Shown: positions 12,443-24,379, counted from the first letter of the stretch. The stretch: 64,000 nucleotides of DNA from Dendrobium chrysotoxum (GCA_019925795.1 CM034314.1:92933264-92997263), one strand, 5' to 3'. Numbers and translations: made by a program. The notes: generated by a model from the sequence alone, not told the origin.

Positions 12443-12844
12443 ATTGGTCACAAAAGTTAAATTAAATGAGGACTATATTGGTTCTAATATTCTAACATTT
12501 AAATTCATTAGTACCTACAATATAAGTTTATTAACATAGTTATGTAGGACAATAAATTTTGTATTGTTAAATTACTGTTGCATTATTTTTCTCTCAACGA
12601 TGAAGAAGAGGTTAGCGGCACGATCTCATTGAGAGAAAGGCTTTCATGAGATTGACGGTGCGTGTTGCCCTAAATCATGAAGAAAATTAAGGAGAGCAAG
12701 TAGTTGCGGATTCTCGTTGGTGGAAGTACATCGACCAGACCTGTGTTATGTGAAGCGGAAGAAGAGTTTATCGTGACAGAAAGTTGACAATGAGCTGAAC
12801 ATAAACATGGTTTCAAATAAAAAAGTTTTTTTCCAGCCCTAATT
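12443..12844. other. Spacer, no gene seen
   Basis: About 400 bp with a short inverted repeat around CTCAACGATG … CATTGAGAG (12590-12636), otherwise featureless. It is repeated at 39647-40060. Confidence 0.5.
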
Positions 12845-12854
12845 ACAACATGAA

Positions 12855-14140
12855 AATAACCGGAATTTTGTTATCCGGTTTCTTAAGAAACCGGATTTTC
12901 ATCATCCGGTTTCTTAAGAAACTGTTTTTTTATATAAAAAACTTTTTAAAATTTATATTTATATTAATAATTATTTTTAGATTATCAATTATTCATTTGA
13001 ATGTCTTAATGATATCAGAATTTGGCGATCTTGGGCTCGTTCGATTCGACTCATCGAGCCGCTCGATTCAACTATAAGCATGTCATGTTTGGAAACCATT
13101 TGGAAATCCAAATTATGGTTTGAACCTTCCAAATGTGCTTCCGGTCTTCGATTTGGACTCATTTGGCCTCGGATTGAGTCGAATTTAGTGTCGTTGGATT
13201 TGTATTTTCGAGACATTCAGTTCGACTATAAATTTGCTGAAATCGAATTTCAGATGGTCTCCGATTTAATTTTTTTATTATATATCAAATATAAACATTT
13301 TAATAAAAATTTTATTTTCTAATTTAAATAATCAAATTAAAAAAAAATTATTATCAAAATCCGGTTTCTTTATTTTCTAAGTTTTATAAATATAATTGAC
13401 TATTTAGTTTTTAAAAATAAAGAAAATAAAGAAACCGGATTTTATTCTAATTTATTTTTAAAAATATTTAAGAAATCTATTATTATGAAATTTTATTTTA
13501 ATCTCATAAATTTATGAGAACAAGTAAACTAAAATTATTTATTTTTAAAATTTTAAATTTATTTTTTATTCATTAATTTTTCTTTTTTTTATTTACATTG
13601 TTTCAAATTAAAAATTATTGGTTTATTTAAAAATAAAAAAATTAAATGTTGAAATCAGATATTTTAATCACAATAAAATATAATCTAATGATTTAAATAT
13701 TAAATAAATAAATATAAAATAATTTTTTTCATTATTGTTTTTATATAAATAATTAATTTTTAATAATTTTCAAATAAATAAAAAATTTTGAGGCTCATTC
13801 TTAGAAAATTTTTAAATAAAATAATTTATTATTATTATTAATTTTTAAATAGGAAATATAAATGGATTAATTAGAAAGTCATTAAATATCCCAAATTTTC
13901 AATTTCTAATATTCCGGATTAATTAGAAAATACAATATAGCTAAATATCCTAAAGCAGATTAAGCCAAAAAATTGGTTTCTTAAGAAACCGGAAGTTGAA
14001 ATTCCGGTTTCTTAAGAAACCGGAATTTGTTAATTCGGTTTCTTAAGAAACCGGAATTTTATGTTCCGGTTTCTTTTAAAATTTTTGTCAAAGCTGAAAC
14101 TAATAAAATTACGGTTTCTATTAAAACCGGATAATTAAGT
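12855..14140. repeat. Palindrome field with core CCGGTTTCTTAAGAAACCGG (unit 1)
   Basis: Perfect or near-perfect palindromes centred on CTTAAG occur at 12873-12896, 12904-12923 (imperfect), 13974-13994, 14000-14027 (28-bp perfect) and 14032-14058, with a half copy near 14064-14075. A pair in opposite orientation (CCGGTTTCTTTATTTTCT at ~13362 and its complement ending at ~13440) can form a ~23-bp stem. Because clusters lie at both ends of a ~1.3-kb AT-rich block, they could be complex terminal repeats of a foldback-type element. The same field is present at 40062-41330. Confidence 0.6.
13029..13268 (-). mobile_element. LTR U3 fragment, reverse orientation (copy L2)
   Basis: Read on the minus strand, this segment follows the U3-like sequence at 56903-57098 almost word for word: CTCGGAAATACA-like start, CCAACGACACTAAATTC, GAGTCCAAATCGA, GGTTTCCAAACATGAC, TTATAGTTGAATCGAGCGG, and a final AACGAGCCCAAG. 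It lies inside the palindrome field and in reverse orientation to the other LTR pieces. Confidence 0.65.
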
Positions 14141-14283
14141 TCCGTATTTGCTCCTTTTTAAATTATTTTCTAATCACGCTCCTTAAACTTATAATCTCAT
14201 AAAATATGCTCCTCTTTATAATTTGCTCAATAAATAATATCTTAACCTACACTAAATCAGTTAACAAAATTACACCTTGCTTA

Positions 14284-14380
14284 AGCTTCGTTTGACACAT
14301 TTTTTTTAATACTGTCTAAAATAATTTTCTGGTACAAATTTTTTTTTAAAAGCAGTAAAAAAATAATAATAAACAATGGA
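14284..14380. mobile_element. Degenerate Tourist-like MITE end, unit 1
   Basis: After TTA at 14281-14283 the sequence AGCTTCGTTTGACAC and the middle GGTACAAATTTTTTT … AAAGCAGTAAAAAAA match the foldback family found elsewhere. The right terminus is not recognisable. Confidence 0.35.
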
Positions 14381-14744
14381 TCATTCAGTGCGTCAGCAAA
14401 GAAAGAAATAGAAATTAATGGGCTTAAAGAGAGTATGCAGATTACCGATAAAAAACAAGTGATCATCAGAAAGCACATTGGCAGCCATTACCTTTATTGT
14501 AATTAAAGCAAATGAAAAAGTGGTGATAGAAAATAAACATGAAAAACGTTGCCAAGGTTAATTATGAAGAATAAGGAACGATTTTGGATCTATATAATTT
14601 ATGGTAAGACCAGCTATAATATAACACAAAATAATTTGAAATTAATAATAATATCACAAAAAATCGTATTTAAAAAATTTATTATGTAAAAATTGTTCAA
14701 TTGTAAACAATAAATTCATTGACCATCAAAAAATTGAATTAGAA

Positions 14745-14893
14745 GTGTAAATAAGTCAAGCCGAGATCGCGAGCTAACAAGCGAGTTGAGGTTGGCTCAA
14801 CCTTAGCAGATTAGCTCATCAAGCTTAGATGATGAGCCATTTATCGAGCCAAGCATAAGCAAGCTCACAAATCGGCTTGACTCACTTGCACCC
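14745..14893. mobile_element. hAT-like MITE in the TPS2 promoter
   Basis: Inverted ends GTGTAAATAAGTCAAGCCGA and the complement TCGGCTTGACTCACTTGCAC enclose ~150 bp of GAGCTNNCAAGC / AGCTCATCAAGC words. This is the layout of the common plant MITEs built from GAGC-type repeats. It ends 11 bp before the TATA box of TPS2. The same insertion is in front of TPS6. Confidence 0.55.
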
Positions 14894-14903
14894 ATAAGTT
14901 CGG

Positions 14904-14914
14904 CTATAAATAAG
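14904..14914 (+). promoter_or_regulatory. TATA box of TPS2
   Basis: CTATAAATAAG lies 80 bp before the ATG. It is identical in position and sequence in TPS6 and similar to TATAAATAAG before TPS4. Confidence 0.6.
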
Positions 14915-14983
14915 GGCCAAGGGATTTCCATTTGTTATCATCGAGCCTACACATAATTATTATTAGGTTTCATACATATCATT

Positions 14984-17900
14984 ATGGCTTTGTATCTTCG
15001 CCTTCATATGATTCCATGTTGTAAGAAGCTGCCTCTCCTGAACTTTCCTTCCTCTCCACCTTATCTAATCCTTCAGCAAATAATGGCAGGTTTCCATCCC
15101 ATACGCTACCTCTCAACTGCTACTGCAACATCTTCTTCTGCTCGAAGAATAAATTTTCATCACATACACTGCCTCTCAACTGCTAGTGCAACATCTTCTT
15201 CTCCTGCTCGTAGAACAGCAAATTATAAGCCAACTATTTGGGATGATAGCTACATACAATCGTTGCCAATTGATTTCATGGTGATGGCTTAGTTATCTTT
15301 AAAATTGCTTTGAGTAGTTCTGAAGAACTTTTTCTATTATATTCACACTTGAGTTGTGTTCGGGACATTTTTTTACTACTTTCTTAAGTAATTTTTTAGT
15401 ATAAAAATTTCTTGAAAATAGCAGAATGACACTCATGAAAATAGACCCAAACGAAGCCTTAGAGATATTTCTATTACTGTTATCAATAGTGTTTATAAAA
15501 TGATATGCAAAAACAATTTTTTATTCTATTTAAGATTTTGTTTAATCAAAAATATTCAATATTAATCATTTTTTTCATATTTGGTTAATCTTTGTTATTC
15601 AATCATAAATTTTTTTACATAAATAAGAAGGCTTTGATCTAGATGTAAGATCTTTGACTAAAGACATTAAGTGTGGATCTGCTCTTTTGATTTTCATGAT
15701 TATAGTACTTGGGTCCGCTAGCAGTTGGAGAACAAAATTAACAGTTTTGTTTGGATTAAAGAAATGAAAGTTAAATAATTTACTTTTTTACTCAAATATT
15801 TATTTTCTTTCAATCAAATTTCAAACATTTAAGAGTGATAATTTTACTTGTAAGTTCAACATCTTTTCTTCTAATTTTAGTCAAAAAGCCATTTTTCTTT
15901 GGCTAAAAAATAGCTCAATTGACTTATTTTCACCATTATAAGCATCCAAACGCAAACTTTACTATATAATGTATGTTCTTAAGTTATATTGGCATACAAT
16001 TGAACTTATATCTTTAATGTTAAAGTAATAATAATAATAGTTTTTTTGAAAATACATACTTAATGCTATAGGAATAATATTACTATTTGCTGAATGAGTA
16101 TAATATAACATGAGTTGTTGAATAATCACTAAATTATGCAGGAGGAAAAGTATATATACCAAAGGGAGAAATTGAAAGAGGAAGTAAGATTTTTGATCAA
16201 TCAGCAACACAGTTTTACTAAACAACTTGAACTTGTGGATACCTTGTGTCAGTTAGGACTTGGTTATCATTTTGATGCAGAGATCAAGAATTTGTTGAGT
16301 TCTATTAGTTCATTGACGAAAAATATCAACAACTTGATAGAGAATAACAACCTTCACGATTTTGCCTTGCTCTTTAGGCTTGTTAGAGAACATGATATCC
16401 ATAATGCCTCAATACTAAGGTATGTACTAACAAATGTATGCATGCAGATTTTTTCATTTCAAGTTTATTTATTCAAAATAAATGTAACATAAGAGTTTGG
16501 TTTAAGTGGTATCTCTTTTGTTCTCAGGATATAATGAAAGTCACACATTCACATCAATTTTATCATTTTCTTGAAGCTAAAATGTGTATGAGAGTTTATC
16601 CTTATTCCCCCCTTATCTATATATTGAAATCTTTCATACTTACCTATAATTGACCTCGTGCCTTAGTTTCAAGTAAATAAATATTTGTGAAAAGTTTTTG
16701 TTCAAAATAATAATAATAATAATAAAATAATAATAATGTTAATATAATTAATAGATTACCTATATATAAAAGTTTTATTAAGATTATTATAGAAAAAATA
16801 CAAGATTTTGAGTTAGTTTTAATTTTATCTTATTTAGATGCTAATGATGATATAATATTTTATATTTTATTGTAATTTATTTTATCTATCGGTTAGCTAT
16901 CCTAATGTCTATATATTTAGAAATTTGGCTTACGAGATGCTTTCTCAATATATGACAGAAATACTAATAAATAAAACTCTCCTTAGTTCACTTCAAATAC
17001 TATATAAATTCTATGTCATATTAGTAACTAGTATGCCTAAAATGTTCTTTAAATTGGCAGACTTGATGATTTGATCAGCTGCTTTAAAAAAGAGGAAGAA
17101 AGTTTCAATCTCAGCAAACAATTAGATGTCAAAGGAATGCTTAACTTGTATGAGGCTTCCTTCCTTGCTATGGAAGGAGAGGATGAATTGGATGAGGCAG
17201 GAAAATTTGCAATGAACCATTTAAAATACCATGATAGATCCTTACTAAGTCCACAACTTGTCGAACAAATAGAACATGCCTTGGAGATACCTTTGCATTG
17301 GAGAATGTCAAGGTTACATACTAGATGGTTCATTGATGCATATGGGAGACAAAAGAACTTTAATCCCACATTGCTTGAGTTTGCTAAACTTGATTTCAAT
17401 ATGGTGCAAAGTATCTACAAGAAAGAGGTTCAAGAATTGTCCAGGTAGTTTTTGTTTCTCATTAAAGTATATGTGTGCATTCTTCTTATAATTATTTTAA
17501 GAAATATTGATGCCTCTCCATTTGATCCTTAGGTGGTGGAGAAATCTGAATGTTGTTCATGGAGAGCTTAATTTTGTAAGGATAGATTGGTGGAGAACTA
17601 TTTATGGGCCATAGGCTTTACATTTCAGCCTGAACTCTGGAGATGCAGAAAAGCAATAACCAAAATTAATAGTCTCGTAACAACAATTGATGATATTTAT
17701 GATATCTATGGTACCTTGGATGAATTAAAGCTATTTACAAATTCTATTGAAGAGTAAGGAAGTGCAATAAATCGTTTGATATGCATAAAGTAGTTTTAAT
17801 TATCTATTAATATAAAAAATTGATAAACAATAGTAACAAAATGGCCACTAAATGCAATCAAATATATTTACTTAAATAGTCCTCAACTAAATATTGTAAA

Positions 17901-18906
17901 ATGAACTTGGAACTCCCAGATGGAATATAGCTGCAACGCAACAACTTCCAGATTACATGAAGAAATGTTTGACAGCACTTTTTAATACAATGAATGATAT
18001 TGCCTCCTCATTTTCAAAGGAAAAAGAGTTGGACATTCTTCCATGCCTAAAACGAATGGTAATATAACAATTATTTCAATTAGCATGGCTTTTAAATTTT
18101 TAAAAATGTATTCAAACTTTTTCTTCAGATTTCAATTTTTAGACATAAAATTGCTACACACCTACATTGTATTATAGTAACAAAAGATTTTAATTTGCTA
18201 AGATGTTCTATTTAGAATAACTTTTTTAACCAAAATAAGTTATGATTGTATTATAGTGGGCCGATTTATGCAAAGCATATTTCATTGAAGCAATGTGGTA
18301 TCATAATGGATACACTCCTACATTGGACGAGTACTTGGACAATGCTTGGGTTACCATATCAGGAATTTGTGCACTAACTACAGCATATTGCCTAAGTGAT
18401 GATTTGACCTTTGAAGCTATTAAAAACTTGGAGTTCTATCCACCTATTGTTCGTTATTCATGCATGCTTTTTCGACTTTATGATGATTTGGGAATATGCA
18501 CGGTAAGTGCGAGCATTTATTTTTTTAATAAATGTATAGTATTAATGTTTTCTTTTCTTTTTTTTATAAATTAAATATTTATAACAAAATGTTACTCATA
18601 TTTTTATTACAGGCAGAGATCCAAAGAGGAGATGTTCCGAAATCAATTCAATGTTATATGAAAGAGAAAAATGTTTCAGAAACAACTGCTCGAGATTATA
18701 TTAGATCTTTAATAAGAATTTATTGGAAGAAATTGAACAAAGAACGCACTATATCTTCAAAATATGTGGAGTATTTTAGAAAAGTTTTAGTTGATATACC
18801 AAGAAGAGCACAATGTTTCTACCAATATGGAGATGGATATGGAGAGCCAGATCGTGAAACTAGGGAGCGAATCATTTGTATAATAATTAAGCCAATTTCA
18901 CTTTAA
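14984..18906 (+). pseudogene. TPS2: full-length terpene synthase with one-base deletion
   Basis: The seven-exon structure is complete: 14984-15280, 16142-16419, 17061-17444, 17533-17753, 17920-18058, 18257-18502 and 18613-18906, all with GT-AG borders. Exon 4 is 221 nt where TPS4 and TPS6 have 222: one G is missing near 17577-17581 (GTAAGGATAG against GTAAGGGATAG). The shift hits the RDR motif and leads to a TAG at 17612-17614. The predicted product stops after about 346 residues, before the DDxxD metal-binding motif, so it should be inactive. Apart from this it is almost identical to TPS6. In the NSE/DTE motif the Thr codon is also changed to Ile (GGAATATGC against GGAACATGC). Plastid transit peptide, RRX8W (RRTANYKPTIW) and TATA box are intact. 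A sequencing or assembly error at the missing base is the main alternative. Confidence 0.85.
15350..15458. mobile_element. Tourist-like MITE relic in TPS intron 1
   Basis: TGTTCGGGACATTTTTTTAC … GACCCAAACGAAGCC followed by TTA is a foldback of the GGCTTCGTTTGGGAC family. The same relic is in intron 1 of TPS3 (~21600-21703), TPS4 (~24990-25100), TPS5 (~31740-31850) and TPS6 (~43090-43197), so it entered before the array expanded. Confidence 0.5.
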
Positions 18907-19141
18907 TGGTGATGTCACTTTAAAAATGGAGATTCCTTTCTATAAAACTATGTTATGTGCAATTTAGGATATTGGTAACTGTGTTATCTTATTAAGTAAT
19001 GCTTCCTTTTTCCCTTAGTGTTAAATCAAAGATCGCACGTTAATATAAATTTTGTTAATTTTGAGTATCGTGTATTGTAGATCTTCATATGCATGTTGTT
19101 TTAAAATAAAATTATTTTGTTGACCTCCATACTAGAGAACA

Positions 19142-19217
<76 letters not shown>

Positions 19218-19218
19218 A
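19142..19218. repeat. (AT)n microsatellite downstream of TPS2
   Basis: An almost pure TA dinucleotide run. The homologous place after TPS4 (28826-28838) and TPS6 (46865-46878) has only a short run, so it expanded in this copy alone. Confidence 0.9.
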
Positions 19219-19221
19219 AAT

Positions 19222-21190
19222 TTTTTTAATATCTATGCCATACCTGCACGAATCTTGCGTAAATCCTTCTCATTTTTGCCGCTAGGTACAAGCGCCCATT
19301 ACCTGCAAAATGGTGCCGAAAGGTCTTTTCACGCCCACATGTGGAGATCTGCTCAATCAAGTCATTAAATATGACGACGAAACAAGCCTTTCATTTCTTC
19401 CTCGCTCCACGCACGCGAGCTTCCAGATCCTGCAGCTCTCAAACAATCGCAAGTCTCCCTACTTTCGCCTCCTCACACACCTCCAACTACTCTGAGGCCG
19501 GACTCCGCCCCTTCCTTACGCATACGAACACTCCATCCCGCAGCTATTGCTCGTAAGCCTTCCGATTCCCTGCAACCGACCCTAACCAAACCAGCACACC
19601 TCCACTCCTATCCCCTCGTCAGATTTCGTGACCACTATGCCGACCTCAAGCCGTAACTCCCGCTCCAACTTGTTTCTTCGCAAGCCGAGAAATCCCAACC
19701 TTCATTGCTCCAAACCAAAACTCCTTCCTCCAATCGAATCAGTCGAGCGCAAGCCTCCACTCGACCGAACCATAACCTCCACCCGTTAGAACTCCTCACG
19801 CCCTCTGATCCAACCCCAGGCTCACAAAACTGTTGTGAAATCCCTACCTCATGACGCCTGCGACTTTCACTTCCTGTAGGTGAATCCCAATCGGCCAAAT
19901 CTCTCCCCTGTTTGCAAACCGATCCTCATCCCATAGCAGAGCCGCAAGCTGCACGTCGCACTCCACCTCACGACTCCAAGCCGATTACTGGACTAAACTT
20001 GTAGCTCCACACACCCTCATCTCATATAGCCAAACTCCTAAAGCCCAACCCAAATCCCAAGCTCAATCTTAATCTCTCCCTCTTAATGATCCTAATACCC
20101 TTATTAATGTTGATTAATAGCATTTATTTATTATTATTTAAATATATAATAATATTATTTGTATTATTTAGCATGTGTGTGTGTATATATATATGTGGAG
20201 AGAGAGAGAGAAAGAGAGGAAAAAAAGAAAAAAAAATGAAAGAAATATTTTGTTTCGATTTAAGTGCTTCAACACCACCGCCGTCACATTCTTTGTCGCG
20301 CAGGTATAATTTCTAACTCAAAACCCAATCTTCGATGCTTGCGGCGAGCCAGCGGACCACTGTATGCGCTCACGTAGCATGATGGGAGGGAACGGTAGGA
20401 CGGTCGCGACGAGATGAGTAAGCCTCGAAGCGCTCACGTAGTATGTCGATGATGAAATTAAGCACCCTTAAGTGCTCTCGTAACGTGGCTAGGGAAAGAA
20501 AATTGCAATAGGTGTGGTTTAGGCTTCAGATTTTATAATGGGCCGGAGTAGTTGGTGAGTGGATTTCCACTATAGGTAGTGGGCTGTTTTTGTCAACAAG
20601 AGGGTTGAGTGGGTTTGTTGGAATGCAAACCAAAGAAGAAAAGTTGTAGGTTTTCTACGTGGATGGGGTAAAGAAAACAGACCTTACGTGAATGGCGCCA
20701 GAAGGAACAGATCTTGCAGCTGCTGTTGGGTTGTGTGTGGATCGGGTATGGGAGGAGGAGATGGGATTGAGCTGTGGAGGTTATATTGAGAGATGATGAG
20801 GGATCGGCTGCAGCAGGGGTCTGAAGTTTGCGGCTGCTAGGTGTTTGAATCGGAGAGAGAATCGGATTGGGGGCCTCGGTTGGGTCGGGTGGAAGTGGAA
20901 TCGAAGCTGAGGTCGGAAGGTAGGAAGCTTGCGGACTGGAGTTTGGGGTCCGGTAGTAGGTGACGGGTGTGAGGGCTGTGTTCGATCAAGCTGACGGGAA
21001 GAGCTGCGGAAGATTGGGGGTAGATCGCGACACGTACAGATCTGGCTTGAAATCGGAAGAATCGACTTGGTGAGGGAATCCGGAAGGCTATGGATTTGCG
21101 GTTTGAACGGGTATCTGCGGCATGGTTGACGTCGTGAAGTGGAGAGGAAGGAGGAGGCGGAGGTTTTGCGAGAGCCTCCATTTGTTATCA
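19222..21190. repeat. GC-rich repeat block R, copy 1
   Basis: A ~2-kb block between TPS2 and TPS3. It has a C-rich part (19222-20080), a short AT/GA-rich part, a segment with repeated CTCACGTAGCATGATGGGA-like words (20365-20500), and a GC-rich end (20640-21180) that stops a few bases before the TPS3 5' region. The same block follows TPS4 (28840-31321) and, more diverged, TPS6 (46860-48610). The minus-strand Pro/Ser-rich frame at 20837-21181 differs in frame from its counterpart at 30824-31321 and is probably not coding. No known transposon protein is present. Confidence 0.6.
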
Positions 21191-21227
21191 AGTGCATACT
21201 TCATTAGTTGATTTAATGCACATTAAT

Positions 21228-22385
21228 ATGGCTGTGCAGCTTCACCACTTTTTGCTTCCATTCAGCAAGAAGCAGCCACTCTTGAGCTCCTCTTCCTCAC
21301 CATCATTTCCTGTTCTTCAGCGAGTAATGATAAATTTTTATCCCATACGCTGCCTCTCAACTGCTACTTGCAAAATCTTCTCCTGCTTGAAGAATAAATT
21401 TTCATCACATACACTGCCTCTCAACTGTTAGTGCAACATCTTTTTCTCCTGCTCGTAGAGCAGCAAATTATAAGCCAACTATTTGGGATGATAGCTACAT
21501 ACAATTACTGCCAATTGATTTCATGATGATGGCTTAGTTATCTTTAAAATTACTTTGAGTAGATATGAAGAACTTTTTCTATTATATCCACACCTGAGTT
21601 GTGTTTGGGATAATTTTTTTACTACTTTATAAAGTAATTTTTTAGTACAAAAATTTTTTGAAAGTAGCAAATGATAATCGTCAAAAACTGTCCCAAACAA
21701 AGCCTTAGATAGAGATATTTCAATTAGTATTAATAGTGTTTATAAAATGATATGCATAAACAAATTTTTATTCTATTTAAGATTTTGTTTAATCAAAATA
21801 TACCATTTTAATCATTTTTTTTGTATGTTTAGTTAATCTTTGTTATTCAATCATAAAATATTTTACCTAAATAAGAAGGCTTTGATCTAGATATAAGATC
21901 TTTAACTGAAGACAATAAGTGTGAATCTGCTCTTTTGATTTTCATAATTATAGTACTTGGGTCATGCTAGCAGTTGGAGAACAAAATTAACAGCTTTGTT
22001 TGGACTAAAGAAATGAAAGTTAAATAATTTACTTTTTTACTCTAATATTTATTTTCTTTCAATCAAATTTTCAAATATTCAGGTGATAATTTTACTTGTA
22101 ACTTCAACATCTTTTCTTCTAATTTTAGTAAAAAAGCCAATTTTCTTTGGCTAAAAAAATAGCTCAATTTACTTATTATCACCATTATAAGCATCCAAAC
22201 ACAAACTTAACTATATAATGTATGTTCTTAAGTTATAATGGCATACAATTGAACTTATATCTTTAATGTTGAAGTAATAATAAAAGTTATTTTTGAAAAT
22301 ACATATTTAATAATGTAGGAATAATATTACTTATTTGTTAAATGAGTATAATATAAAATGAGTTGTTGAATAATCACTAAATTAT
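21228..22385 (+). pseudogene. TPS3: terpene synthase 5' remnant (exon 1 + intron 1)
   Basis: Exon 1 corresponds to 21228-21525 and is followed by most of intron 1, including the MITE relic; homology stops at about 22385, just before the expected exon 2 acceptor. The exon has a one-base insertion (GCTACTTGCAAAATC against GCTACTGCAACATC), a TGA in the original frame (CTGCTTGAAGAAT), and the intron 1 donor is lost (TTCATGATG where others have TTCATGGTG). The sequence upstream of the start is repeat block R instead of a TATA-containing promoter. It is closest to TPS5 in both the exon and the upstream junction. No product is expected. Confidence 0.9.
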
Positions 22386-24379
22386 ATCAAGTGGCATGTC
22401 TAGCGGCATAGGCTCTAAATATTTAAAGGTTTTATAACATTTGGATTTCAATTCAATTTCTAGGGTTAGAGGCTTCAGTTTGGGCTCAAATTTGGAGGGT
22501 TGATCTTAGGGACATATCTAATCAATATGCAATTGATAGATTTTAAATCAGAGGTCATTTGACTATGTTTTGAAATGATTGAAAAAAATCACTCAAAAAG
22601 GGTTTCAAGACAAGGGCCCATAACCCTAGATTTTGATCTAAGTTTTTGGATTTGAATTGGACTTTGGGTTTGATTAATTGAATTTCAATTATTCACATCA
22701 ATCACAATTAAATGAATAATTAATATTGATTGGACATGATTGAAGGCTGGTTGGAGATTGATTGAAGTTTGAATGGAAGGCTGAATTAAATGTTGAATTG
22801 GAATTTGATTAAGGACTAGATTGAAGGTTGATCAAGGGCCTACATGGTTAACAAATGGGTGATTGTCAACCATTAGATCACCAAGCAGGAGTCTGAATAG
22901 ATCCTGATGACCTCATACATAATTGAGGTCAACAAACGCCTCGGCACTATATACCTGAGCGCCCCAATGCTGAACGACAGAGAGCGTAGCACCACAGTGG
23001 TATAGATATGACGCCACGACATTGCAAGAAAGAGGTTTGAGTGCTGCAATTCCTAAACTGGCGTCGCGGTGCTGCGAGACGAATTGGACGATCTTCTTTC
23101 TCATTTTTTTGGAAAGGTTGCATCCCTTGGGGTTATTTTACTTGGCTTTCTTTTGTATTTTCAGTATGTAGATATTGAGAACGGTGCATGTGAGAAGAGA
23201 AGCAAGGAGAGAGTGAGAGAGAAAGAGATTTGTACTTATTTCTCTCAATTTTTATAGTGGATCTCTTGGTGCGGTGTGGCTCTATTATTTTTTTCCTATT
23301 TTGGATTTTTCCATGCTAAACCCTAGTGTCCTTTACTTTCTACTGCTTTTACTTTCTTTCATGTTTCATCATTATGGTGTTTACTTCTCCTCATCTTCCC
23401 CAACACGGTCCTCAAACCACTGTCGCCCAACTATGGCCCTTTAGTCATCTTTAGTCGACTGCTATCCTTCCAACCTCCATCTCCCACCGTCTATTATCCT
23501 TCGTCATCCGTTTCCCTCCGGCTATGATCCCAGGACTACTGTTACCCAACTATTGTCCTCCGATCACCATTGCCTGTCTACGACTTTCCAACCATTGTCG
23601 TCCGATTACGACCTTCCAACCACCATTGTCTGACTACGGTCTTCCAATCACTATTACCCATCTACGAACCTTACAACCACCGTCGTCTGATTATTCCAAC
23701 CTCTGCCGCCTGTCAACTATGATCCTTCGATCTCCATCATCTGTCGATTATAATCTTCCGACCTATAAAGTATAAATAATATTATAATTCCAAAATTGAA
23801 AACAAAAAAATCCTCGAATATCTGGTGGATCTAATCCTACGAAGGAGCCACATATGTGTTTTGACAGTACCATATAATGTGTGGACGAAGGGAAGGAGAT
23901 CTGAGATGGAGAGAGATTAAGTCGATAAAATATGGGAAATGCCCAAAATATTTATAATAAAATAAAACATAAATACTGAAGATATTTCGGGAAACAAAGA
24001 ATTCTGAGGACAAGCGGCATCTGCCAATAATATTGTGATCAGTGGCATCGTGTAAGATCTTTCTTCTTATTTTATATTTAAAAAAAGTTCCCACGCAAAA
24101 ATAGTGCATATATGTATTATGACAAGGAAAGCTATCATTATTATGTCAACTGTTACCCAACAAAAACAAACTGTTCCACGTGATGCTCGTTTGGTGGGGT
24201 TGGAGTGGCTGATAAAAATCCTAGCGTATATGTAATAGTACGAGAAAGAATTTAAGGGGAAATAAGTAGACATGCAATCTTCATGAAAATTATGGGAGGC
24301 TGAGTTAAGAATATTGATTTCATTAGTAAAAATTTATTTATATTTTAAATTATAAATAACTTATAATTTTTTTTATTGT
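22386..24379. other. Retroelement debris replacing the rest of TPS3
   Basis: No gene is supported. The part to 22900 is rich in GATTGAA/TTGAATT words. 23396-23770 is a C-rich tract of ACCACTGTCGCCCAAC-like imperfect repeats resembling the tract inside the local LTR family (compare 12240-12440 and 57365-57940). The remainder is AT-rich and unrecognised. Confidence 0.45.
23396..23770 (+). mobile_element. C-rich tract of the local LTR family (copy L3)
   Basis: Imperfect repeats of the type CTCCGATCACC / CTTCCAACCACC match in style and wording the tract at 12234-12440 (CTATGACCCTC, AACCACCGTC). No flanking U3 or U5 part could be identified, so this is a fragment at best. Confidence 0.35.

Noticed and set aside
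11875..12465. 196-codon open frame, repeated at 39078-39668
   Set aside because: Low-complexity C-rich LTR tract; conserved in both units only because of the recent segmental duplication.
17049..17399. Minus-strand frame opposite TPS2 exon 3 (also at 26800-27081, 33158-33415, 44790-45140)
   Set aside because: Antisense shadow of a conserved exon; the plus strand has the terpene synthase signature.
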